Source of the DNA: Trinickia violacea
Lineage (GTDB): Bacteria > Pseudomonadota > Gammaproteobacteria > Burkholderiales > Burkholderiaceae
Direction of reading: 5' to 3'
NCBI RefSeq assembly: GCF_005280735.1
Contig: NZ_CP040077.1
Location: 2,542,001 to 2,606,000 of the forward strand
Length of the DNA: 64,000 bases
Positions 53,345 through 61,008 of this stretch are shown here, in pieces. The stretch's first letter is position 1. Each line of letters begins with the position of its first letter. A model generated the notes under the pieces. It searched no databases. It was not told where the DNA came from and saw nothing but the letters and a program-made list of their open reading frames with translations. Position numbers and translations under genes: made by a program.

Positions 53345-55162
53345 ATGAACGACCAATCCACTCCCAAGCGCGCGACCGTGACCGGTGCGCAAGACATGAC
53401 GCCGTCCGAAGCCTTCGTCGAGACACTCGCGGCCAATGGCGTGACCGAGATGTTCGGCATCATGGGCTCCGCGTTCATGGATGCGATGGACATCTTCGCG
53501 CCCGCCGGCATCCGCCTGATTCCGGTCGTCCACGAGCAGGGCGCGGGCCATATGGCCGACGGCTATGCGCGTGTATCGGGCCGCCACGGCGTCGTGATCG
53601 GCCAGAACGGCCCCGGCATCAGCAACGCCGTCACCGCGATCGCCGCCGCGTACTGGGCGCACAGCCCGGTCGTGATCGTCACGCCCGAGGCCGGCACGAT
53701 GGGCATCGGCCTCGGCGGTTTCCAGGAAGCGAACCAGCTGCCGATGTTCCAGGAATTCACCAAATACCAGGGCCATGTCACGCACCCCGCGCGCATGGCC
53801 GAATTCACCGCGCGCTGCTTCGACCGCGCGCAGGCCGAGATGGGCCCGACCCAGCTCAACATCCCGCGCGACTACTTCTACGGCAAGGTCAAGGTCGAGA
53901 TTCCGCAGCCGCGCAGGCTCGACCGCGGCCCCGGTGGCGACGAGAGCCTGAACGAAGCGGCCGAACTGATCGCACAGGCGAAATTCCCTGTGATCATTTC
54001 GGGCGGCGGCGTCGTGATGGCCGACGCGATCGAGGCATGCAAGGCACTTGCCGAACGCCTCGGCGCACCGGTCGTCAACAGCTACCTGCACAACGACTCG
54101 TTCCCGGCGAGCCACCCGCTGTGGTGCGGCCCGCTCGGCTATCAGGGGTCGAAGGCCGCCATGAAGCTGCTGTCGCGCGCCGACGTCGTGATCGCGCTCG
54201 GCTCGCGGCTCGGGCCGTTCGGCACGTTGCCGCAGCATGGGCTCGACTACTGGCCGAAGGAGGCAAAGATCATCCAGATCGATGCCGATCACAAGATGCT
54301 CGGTCTCGTGAAGAAGATCTCGGTCGGCATCTGCGGCGACGCGAAGGCCGCCGCGGTCGCGCTCACGCAGCGCCTCGCGAACCGCACGCTCGTGAGCGAC
54401 GCGACGCGCGACGAACGCGCGGGCCAAATCGCCTCCGAGAAAGCGGCGTGGGAGAAGGAACTCGACGAGTGGACCCACGAGCGCGATCCGTACAGCCTCG
54501 ACATGATCGAGGAGCAGTCGCACGAGCGCCCGTTCAGCGGCGGCAGCTATCTGCATCCGCGCCAGGTGCTGCGAGAGCTCGAGAAGGCGATGCCGGAGGA
54601 CGTGATGGTGTCGACCGACATCGGCAACATCAACTCGGTCGCGAACAGCTACTTGCGCTTCAACAAGCCGCGCAGCTTCTTCGCAGCCATGAGCTGGGGC
54701 AACTGCGGCTACGCGTTCCCGACGATCATCGGCGCGAAGGTCGCGGCTCCGCACCGCCCGGCGGTCTCGTACGCGGGCGACGGCGCATGGGGCATGAGCC
54801 TGATGGAGACGATGACCTGTGTGCGCCACAACATCCCGGTGACGGCCGTCGTGTTCCATAACCGCCAGTGGGGCGCGGAGAAGAAGAACCAGGTCGACTT
54901 CTACAACCGCCGCTTCGTCGCGGGCGAGCTCGACAACCAGAGCTTCGCGGCGATCGCGAAGGCGATGGGCGCGGAAGGCATCGTCGTCGACCGGCTCGAG
55001 GATGTCGGCCCGGCGCTGAAGAAGGCGATCGATCTGCAGATGAATCAGGGCAAGACGACGATCATCGAGATCATGTGCACGCGCGAGCTCGGCGATCCGT
55101 TCCGCCGCGACGCGCTCTCGAAGCCGGTTCGCTTGCTCGATAAGTACAAGGACTACGTGTGA
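53345..55162 (+). CDS. xsc: sulfoacetaldehyde acetyltransferase
   Basis: A 605-aa thiamine-diphosphate enzyme that converts sulfoacetaldehyde and phosphate to acetyl phosphate and sulfite, the desulfonating step of taurine and isethionate degradation. The N-terminal catalytic region VHEQGAGHMADGYAR and the ThDP motif GDGAWGMSLMETMTC followed by FHNRQWGAEKKNQ are conserved. The length is typical. It is followed by pta, which uses its acetyl phosphate. Confidence 0.95.
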   Translation: MNDQSTPKRATVTGAQDMTPSEAFVETLAANGVTEMFGIMGSAFMDAMDIFAPAGIRLIPVVHEQGAGHMADGYARVSGRHGVVIGQNGPGISNAVTAIAAAYWAHSPVVIVTPEAGTMGIGLGGFQEANQLPMFQEFTKYQGHVTHPARMAEFTARCFDRAQAEMGPTQLNIPRDYFYGKVKVEIPQPRRLDRGPGGDESLNEAAELIAQAKFPVIISGGGVVMADAIEACKALAERLGAPVVNSYLHNDSFPASHPLWCGPLGYQGSKAAMKLLSRADVVIALGSRLGPFGTLPQHGLDYWPKEAKIIQIDADHKMLGLVKKISVGICGDAKAAAVALTQRLANRTLVSDATRDERAGQIASEKAAWEKELDEWTHERDPYSLDMIEEQSHERPFSGGSYLHPRQVLRELEKAMPEDVMVSTDIGNINSVANSYLRFNKPRSFFAAMSWGNCGYAFPTIIGAKVAAPHRPAVSYAGDGAWGMSLMETMTCVRHNIPVTAVVFHNRQWGAEKKNQVDFYNRRFVAGELDNQSFAAIAKAMGAEGIVVDRLEDVGPALKKAIDLQMNQGKTTIIEIMCTRELGDPFRRDALSKPVRLLDKYKDYV

Positions 55163-55168
55163 GGCTGT

Positions 55169-55202
55169 GACCGGGGTCAGTGCATTGGCACTGACTCCGG
55201 TC
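55169..55202 (+). promoter_or_regulatory. large hairpin between xsc and pta
   Basis: A 15-bp stem (55169-55183 with 55188-55202), perfect but for one G-T pair, with a 4-nt ATTG loop, 7 bp after the xsc stop. It has no T run, so it may protect xsc mRNA or reduce read-through into pta. Confidence 0.65.
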
Positions 55203-55213
55203 CCGTGGTGAAC

Positions 55214-55246
55214 GAGTCCGGGTTGGCGCTTCAGCGCTAACCCCGG
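55214..55246. repeat. GCGCTTCAGCGC hairpin element, copy 3
   Basis: CCGGGTTGGCGC-TTCA-GCGCTAACCCCGG, the third relative of the elements at 43861 and 43911, here inverted. It is followed by CCGTTTTCGCTTT, so it could act as a partial terminator before pta. Confidence 0.6.
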
Positions 55247-55282
55247 CCGTTTTCGCTTTAGACGTCCCCCACCTCGCCAACC

Positions 55283-56299
55283 ATGAAAGCCCTGAACCGC
55301 ATCATCGAAACCGCGCGCTCATCGCCGATGCGCATCGCACTCTGCGAAGGCGACGACGCGCGCATGCTGCAAGCGGCGCAACGCGCGACGCAGGAAGGTA
55401 TCGCTCGCATCGTGCTCGTCGGCGATGCCTCGTCGATACGCGCCACCGCGGAGCGCGTCGGCGTCGACCTCGCCGGCGTGGAGCTGATCGACCCGGCAAC
55501 GTCCACCAAGCGCGAGGCATACGCCGACGCGCTCCACGCCCTGCGCGCGAAAAAAGGCATGACGCCCGACGCCGCGCGCGACGCGGTGCGCCAGCCGCTG
55601 ACCTACGCGAACCTGATGGTGCGCCTCGGCGACGCGGACGGCTCCGTCGCGGGCTGCGTGCATACGTCGGCCGACGTCGTGCGCGCCGCGATCCAGATCA
55701 TCGGCATCGATCCGTCGGTCAAGCTCGTGTCGAGCTTCTTCCTGATGATGCTGTGCGAGCCGTTCCATACGATGAAAGGCGGGCTGATCTTTTCCGACTG
55801 CGCACTCGTCGTCGATCCCGATGCCGCGCAATTGTCGGAGATCGCGATGGCTGCAGCCGACAGTGCGCGCGCGCTGCTGATGGAAGAGCCAAGGGTCGCG
55901 ATGCTGTCGTTCTCGACGAGCGGCAGCGCGCGACACGCGGCCGTCGACAAAGTCGTCGAAGCCACCCATCGCGTCGAGGCGCTGCGGCCCGATCTCGCGA
56001 TCGACGGCGACGTGCAGCTCGACGCCGCGATCGTCGCCGAGATCGCGGATCGCAAGATCGAGCACTCGCACGTGCACGGCCACGCCAACGTGCTCGTGTT
56101 CCCCGACCTCGGCGCCGGCAACATCGGCTACAAGCTCGCGGAGCGCATCGGCCGTGCGAAGGCGATCGGCCCGCTGCTGCAGGGGCTCGCGAAGCCGGCG
56201 AACGATCTGTCGCGCGGCTGCTGCGCCGAAGACATCTATTACGTGATCGCCGTGACGACGGTGCAGGCGCAGGCTGCGGCGCAACGCACTCCCCGCTAG
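55283..56299 (+). CDS. pta: phosphate acetyltransferase
   Basis: A 338-aa short-form Pta that turns the acetyl phosphate made by Xsc into acetyl-CoA. The family segments LCEGDDARMLQAA near the start, SSFFLMML, and VFPDLGAGNIGYKLAERIG near the C-terminus are clear. It is 120 bp after xsc. Its stop codon overlaps the cobT-like stop on the other strand (reciprocal TAG). Confidence 0.94.
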   Translation: MKALNRIIETARSSPMRIALCEGDDARMLQAAQRATQEGIARIVLVGDASSIRATAERVGVDLAGVELIDPATSTKREAYADALHALRAKKGMTPDAARDAVRQPLTYANLMVRLGDADGSVAGCVHTSADVVRAAIQIIGIDPSVKLVSSFFLMMLCEPFHTMKGGLIFSDCALVVDPDAAQLSEIAMAAADSARALLMEEPRVAMLSFSTSGSARHAAVDKVVEATHRVEALRPDLAIDGDVQLDAAIVAEIADRKIEHSHVHGHANVLVFPDLGAGNIGYKLAERIGRAKAIGPLLQGLAKPANDLSRGCCAEDIYYVIAVTTVQAQAAAQRTPR

Positions 56300-58017
56300 C
56301 GGCGCACCCCGATCCATCGCGCGAGGCCCACGAGCCGCGCCATGTCGAGCGGCTCCGCGAGATCGAGCGCCACGCAATGCCGGTAATACGGGCTCAGATC
56401 GAGCCCGACGCCCAGTCCGATCACGTCCACGTCGCGCAACGTCTCGTGCCGCGCAACCACCTCCTTCAGATGGTTGTCGAGATAGAACGCGTCGTTGGCC
56501 TGCGCGGTCGCCGCATCCATCGGGCTGCCGTCCGAGATCACGACGAGGATGCGCCGCGCTTCCGTCCGCGCGGCGAGCCGCGTGCACGCCCACTCGACGG
56601 CCTCGCCGTCCACGCCCTCGCGAAACAGATCGGCCTTGAAGAGCGCGGCAATGCCGGTGCGTGCGCGCCGCCAGCTGTCGTCGGCGCATTTGAACACCAT
56701 GTGGCAGGTCTCGTTCAGTCGCCCAGGATGAGGCGGCCGCCCGCACGCGAGCCAGTCGAGCCGCGCGCGGCCGCCGTTCCAGGCGCCGGTCGTGAAGCCG
56801 AGCACTTCGGTCGCGAGCCCGGCCTGCTCGGCTGCGCGCGCAACGACGTCGACCAGCATCGCGACGGGCTCGATGTGCGCCTTCATCGACCCCGAGCAGT
56901 CGATCAGGAAACTCACCACGCAATCGCCGCGCGGGCGCAGCCGCTCGCGCGTGAACACGCGCCGCTCGGCCGGAGAGCTGACGACTTGCGCGAGGCGCCG
57001 CCCGTCGATGCGCCCGTCCTCTTCGCCGAATGACCAGCCGTCGCGCTGCGGCACCGCGAGCGCCGCCTGCAACACGCGCGCGAGCCGCGCGACATGGATA
57101 CCGCGCGCGGCGATGCGCTCGTCGAGTTGCTCGCGATATTCGCGCAACTGCGGCTCGCGGATGCGCGCGGCCGGCCGGATCTCGGTGTCGAACTGCGTCG
57201 TGTACGCGCGATAGCCGTCCTCGGCCGCCCCGAGCACGCGACTCTCGCCGGTTGGCGCGAGCGCGTGCAGCGCTTCGTCGGACTCGTCGAAATCGACCCA
57301 CAGCGAGAACGACGTCAAGGCGTCGTCGGGTTGGCGGGCGTCGCCGGTGTCATCGGCGGCGAAGGCCGCACGCTCCTCAGCGAGCATCGCCGCGACGCGA
57401 CGCGCCAGTTCCCGCGCGTCGTGCGCGTAGGCGCACTGGTCCCGCCGATGCCGGCGCAGGCCCGCGAGCTGCACGCCGATCGCCGGCACGATGCCGGCAC
57501 GGGTGGTTTCGATCAGGTCCTCGGTGTCTTCGAGCACGGGCCAGCCGGTCACGCGCGACCACACGATCTGCGCAACCGTATAGATGAGAATGCCGAGCTG
57601 ATCTTCGGCGAGCCCCGCGCGGCAATAGGCGCGCGACCACGCGTCGAAGCGCTCGCGCAGGTTGTGCGCGAGACCGCGCATGCCGGGCGGCACGTGCGCC
57701 TCGCAGCGCACCTGCTCGAACAGCTCGAACAGCAGGCGCTCGACGGGATCGTCGGGACACAGCCGCCGGTGCAGCGCCGCGTCGGAATGCATGAGCCGCA
57801 ACGCGGCGCCGTCGGCGGCGCCACGCAGCGACGCGAAGTCGTCCTCGTAGGCGTTGCTGCGCAGATGCGGTGCGTGGAGCGGCAACGGCCGCAACTGCCG
57901 GCACAGGCGGCCGCCCCGGTAGTGCAATGCGGGGTCGCCGGTGAGCGCGCGCACGGCCGCCGCGCACAGCGCCTCGCGGCGCAGTGCGTCGCGCACGGCC
58001 TCGCGCGAGGGCATCAT
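56296..58017 (-). CDS. CobT-like VWA protein (orphan cobaltochelatase-type subunit)
   Basis: A 573-aa protein of the CobT family. The C-terminal von Willebrand A domain carries the metal-site motif LIDCSGSM near residue 373 and VVISDGSPMD. The N-terminal half is the CobT-type region. The start at 58017 overlaps the CobS-like stop as ATGA. CobT normally works with CobS and CobN to insert cobalt into the corrin ring, but no CobN or other cobalamin gene is present here. Its place beside xsc and pta and a shared operator-like element suggest another chaperone role. Confidence 0.82.
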   Translation of the reverse strand: MMPSREAVRDALRREALCAAAVRALTGDPALHYRGGRLCRQLRPLPLHAPHLRSNAYEDDFASLRGAADGAALRLMHSDAALHRRLCPDDPVERLLFELFEQVRCEAHVPPGMRGLAHNLRERFDAWSRAYCRAGLAEDQLGILIYTVAQIVWSRVTGWPVLEDTEDLIETTRAGIVPAIGVQLAGLRRHRRDQCAYAHDARELARRVAAMLAEERAAFAADDTGDARQPDDALTSFSLWVDFDESDEALHALAPTGESRVLGAAEDGYRAYTTQFDTEIRPAARIREPQLREYREQLDERIAARGIHVARLARVLQAALAVPQRDGWSFGEEDGRIDGRRLAQVVSSPAERRVFTRERLRPRGDCVVSFLIDCSGSMKAHIEPVAMLVDVVARAAEQAGLATEVLGFTTGAWNGGRARLDWLACGRPPHPGRLNETCHMVFKCADDSWRRARTGIAALFKADLFREGVDGEAVEWACTRLAARTEARRILVVISDGSPMDAATAQANDAFYLDNHLKEVVARHETLRDVDVIGLGVGLDLSPYYRHCVALDLAEPLDMARLVGLARWIGVRR

Positions 58018-59003
58018 CGGCCCGGCTCCGGCGCGCCGCCCACCCCAAGCTCGACACCGAAGCAGCGCTGGTAGTACTCGGCGACGATCGGCCGCTCGGC
58101 CTCGTCGCACTTGTTCAGAAACGTCAGCCGGAACGCAAGCGCCGGGTCGCGGAAAATCTGGCAGTTCTCGGCCCAGTCGATCACGGTGCGCGGCGACATC
58201 AGCGTGGACAGGTCGCCGGTCGCGAAGCCCTTGCGCGTCAGCGCGGCCATGCCGACCATCGACTCGACGAACGCGCGGCCGCCACCGTCGGCCATGCCGG
58301 CCATCTCGGGCACGCGCGCGAGCACGATGCCCTCTTCCTCCTCGCGCGGCAGATAGTTGAGCGTCGCCACGACGTTCCAGCGGTCCATCTGCGCGTGGTT
58401 GAGCATCTGGGTGCCGTGATAGAGGCCGTTGAGATTGCCGAGGCCGATCGTGTTGGTTGTCGCGAACAGCCGGAAATACGCATGCGGACGAATCACGCGG
58501 TTCTGGTCCAGCAGCGTGAAACTGCCGTCGCGCTCCAGAATGCGCTGAATCACGAACATCACGTCGGGACGGCCCGCGTCGTATTCGTCGAAGATCAAGG
58601 CGACCGGACGCTGCAGCGCCCACGGCACGATGCCTTCCTGGAACTCGGTCACCTGGACGTCGTCGCGCACGACGATCGCGTCCTTGCCGACCAGATCGAG
58701 CCGGCTGATGTGCCCGTCGAGATTGACTCGCACGCACGGCCAGTTCAGGCGCGCCGCGACCTGTTCGATGTGCGTCGACTTGCCGGTGCCGTGCAGGCCC
58801 TGAACCATCACGCGCCGGTTGCGCGTGAAGCCCGCGAGAATCGCGAGCGTCACCTCCGGGTTGAAACGGTAGGCGGAATCGATGTCCGGCACGTGGTCGT
58901 CGCGCTCGCTGAACGCCGGCACCATCAGGCCCGAGTCGATGCCGAAGTGCTCGCGCACCGACACCATGCGGTCCGGCGCCGCCTTCATGAAATCCGTCGT
59001 CAC
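58014..59003 (-). CDS. CobS-like AAA+ ATPase (MoxR/CobS group)
   Basis: A 329-aa AAA+ protein of the CobS family. Walker A is GLHGTGKSTH at 69-78, Walker B is VALIFDEYDAG near 133, and sensor and arginine-finger regions follow. The GTG at 59003 with an AGGAG site gives the normal CobS length; a longer open frame upstream runs through the operator region. It is the first gene of a cobS-cobT-like pair with 4-bp overlap. A remodelling role on a metal- or cofactor-containing target protein is inferred. Confidence 0.84.
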   Translation of the reverse strand: MTTDFMKAAPDRMVSVREHFGIDSGLMVPAFSERDDHVPDIDSAYRFNPEVTLAILAGFTRNRRVMVQGLHGTGKSTHIEQVAARLNWPCVRVNLDGHISRLDLVGKDAIVVRDDVQVTEFQEGIVPWALQRPVALIFDEYDAGRPDVMFVIQRILERDGSFTLLDQNRVIRPHAYFRLFATTNTIGLGNLNGLYHGTQMLNHAQMDRWNVVATLNYLPREEEEGIVLARVPEMAGMADGGGRAFVESMVGMAALTRKGFATGDLSTLMSPRTVIDWAENCQIFRDPALAFRLTFLNKCDEAERPIVAEYYQRCFGVELGVGGAPEPGR

Positions 59004-59307
59004 AGCGTTCTCCTCGCCATTCACATTGCGCACTTCGACACCATCGACAGGCTCGACCCGATCCCGCGAGACCACCTCGCCAACGCGATCCGCAGGGAAA
59101 ATTCTAAGCAGGCCCGATGGGCTCAGGTAGGGCCAGTGGCCGGGTTTCGGCTGGTACAGCTGGCGGCTTTTGGTGCCGATTCGGTACTTTCCGTTCCACT
59201 TTCGGCGCGCGAACGCGGCTGAACTTGCGAACGCCCGCGCCATCCGCGACATTGAAGCGAAAAGCACGAAACACTAGGTTTCGCGTGGATTGTGAGGAAC
59301 GCTTTCC
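59004..59307. promoter_or_regulatory. divergent intergenic region, cobS-like / GMC gene
   Basis: A 304-bp gap containing the third direct-repeat element (59130-59159). AT-richer sequence near 59255-59300 precedes the GMC gene. No gene is seen. Confidence 0.55.
59130..59159. promoter_or_regulatory. 23-bp-spaced direct repeat between cobS-like and GMC genes
   Basis: GGGCCAG (59130-59136) and GGTACAG (59153-59159), 23 bp apart, in CAGGTAGG-type flanking sequence shared with the tauY element. It lies 127-156 bp before the cobS-like start and 149-178 bp before the GMC start. Confidence 0.65.
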
Positions 59308-60957
59308 ATGGAACACGAAGTCGACTATCTGATCGTCGGAGCGGGCTCGGCCGGATGCGTGCTGGCCAACCGCCTGAGCGCCGATCCGCGCAACTCGGTC
59401 CTGCTGCTGGAGGCCGGCGGCAAAGACACGAACCCCTGGATCCACGTGCCGGTCGGCTATTTCAAGACCATGCACGATCCCGAGCTCGACTGGTGCTATC
59501 GCACCGAGCCCGACGACAACGTCGCCGGCCGCCGGATCGACTGGCCGCGCGGCAAGGTGCTGGGCGGCTCGAGCTCGCTCAACGGCCTGCTCTACGTGCG
59601 CGGGCAGCGCGAGGACTACGATCGGTGGGCCGAGCTCGGCAACCGCGGCTGGCGCTATGCCGACGTGCTGCCCCACTTCAAGAAATCCGAAGACCAGGAG
59701 CGCGGCGCCGACGCGTATCACGGCGTAGGCGGGCCGCTGAAAGTGTCCGACCTCCGGCTGCGCCGCCCGATCGCCGATCATTTCATCGCGGCCGCTCAGG
59801 ACATCGGCATCCCGCTCAACCCCGACTACAACGGCGCCGCCCAGGAAGGCGTCGGCTATTTCCAGCAGACGGCCTACAAGGGCTTTCGCTGGAGCACCGC
59901 AAAGGGCTTTCTCAAGCCCGCGCGCGATCGCGCCAACCTCCGCGTCGAGACCCGCGCGCAGGCCTGCCGCGTGCTCTTCGAAGGCAACGCGGCCGTCGGC
60001 GTCGAGTACCTGCAGGGCGGCGAGCGCAAGACGGCGCGCGCGCGCGTCGAAGTCATCCTCGCATCCGGGGCGATCGGCTCGCCGCAGCTCCTCCAGCTCT
60101 CCGGCATCGGTCCTGCGAAGCTGCTGCAAAGCGTCGGCGTGCCGGTACGTCTCGATCTGCCCGGCGTCGGCCGGAATCTCCAGGACCATCTGCAAGTGCG
60201 GCTCGTGTTCCGCACGCGCGAGCGCACGCTCAACGACGAAGTGAACCATCCGCTTCGCAAAGCGTGGATCGGCGTGCAATACGCGCTCTGGCGCACCGGG
60301 CCGCTCACGCTGGCCGCGAGCCAAGTCGCCATCTTCACGCGCTCGAGCCCCGGCGCCGATCGTCCCGACATCCAGTTCCACATGCAGCCGCTGTCCGCCG
60401 ACAAGCCCGGCCAAGGGGCGCATCCGTTCTCCGCGTTCACCGCTTCGGTGTGCCAGCTGCGGCCGTTCAGCCGCGGCAGCGTCGAGCTCCGCTCGGCCGA
60501 TCCGCTGCAGTATCCGGCGATCCGCGCCAACTACCTGTCGGACGAGCGCGACCATCCGGTCGTGATCGGCGGGATCAAGGTCGCGCGGCGCATCGCGGCC
60601 GCGCCCTCGCTCGCGCCGCACATCGTCTCCGAGTTCGTGCCCGGCGCGCAGTACCAGAGCGATGCCGAGCTGCTCGACGCGGCCCGCCAGTTCAGCCAGT
60701 CGATCTATCATCCGGCGGGCACCTGCAAGATGGGCCACGATCTGAGCCGGGATCCGCTCGCGGTCGTCGACGAGCGCCTGCGCGTGCACGGCGTCGCGCG
60801 GCTGCGCGTGGTCGACGCGTCGATCATGCCGGAGCTCGTCTCGGGCAACACTAACGCGCCCGTCATCATGATCGCCGAGAAGGCCGCCGACATGATCCTC
60901 GAAGACCGGACACTGTCGCCCGTCTCGCGGTTCGAACACGCCGAAGCCCGCACTTGA
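59308..60957 (+). CDS. GMC-family flavin oxidoreductase (choline dehydrogenase-like)
   Basis: A 549-aa GMC oxidoreductase. The FAD motif is DYLIVGAGSAGCVLANRLS at 5-23 and the GMC signature is GKVLGGSSSLNGLLYVRG. The C-terminal active site contains YHPAGTCKMG and GNTNAPVIMIAEKAA. Members oxidise primary alcohols. Next to xsc, pta, a sulfonate-type operator element and an MFS gene, a membrane-linked isethionate dehydrogenase (IseJ-like) is one possibility. Choline or another alcohol is equally possible from sequence alone. Confidence 0.87.
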   Translation: MEHEVDYLIVGAGSAGCVLANRLSADPRNSVLLLEAGGKDTNPWIHVPVGYFKTMHDPELDWCYRTEPDDNVAGRRIDWPRGKVLGGSSSLNGLLYVRGQREDYDRWAELGNRGWRYADVLPHFKKSEDQERGADAYHGVGGPLKVSDLRLRRPIADHFIAAAQDIGIPLNPDYNGAAQEGVGYFQQTAYKGFRWSTAKGFLKPARDRANLRVETRAQACRVLFEGNAAVGVEYLQGGERKTARARVEVILASGAIGSPQLLQLSGIGPAKLLQSVGVPVRLDLPGVGRNLQDHLQVRLVFRTRERTLNDEVNHPLRKAWIGVQYALWRTGPLTLAASQVAIFTRSSPGADRPDIQFHMQPLSADKPGQGAHPFSAFTASVCQLRPFSRGSVELRSADPLQYPAIRANYLSDERDHPVVIGGIKVARRIAAAPSLAPHIVSEFVPGAQYQSDAELLDAARQFSQSIYHPAGTCKMGHDLSRDPLAVVDERLRVHGVARLRVVDASIMPELVSGNTNAPVIMIAEKAADMILEDRTLSPVSRFEHAEART

Positions 60958-61008
60958 AGTCGCGAGGCGCCCCATACCGCGCTCGCCCCGCCCGTCAATG
61001 CCGTCCGC

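Noticed and set aside
56296..59003. Cobalamin biosynthesis operon.
   Set aside because: Only CobS- and CobT-like genes are present; no CobN or other corrin genes lie nearby, and the context is sulfonate metabolism.
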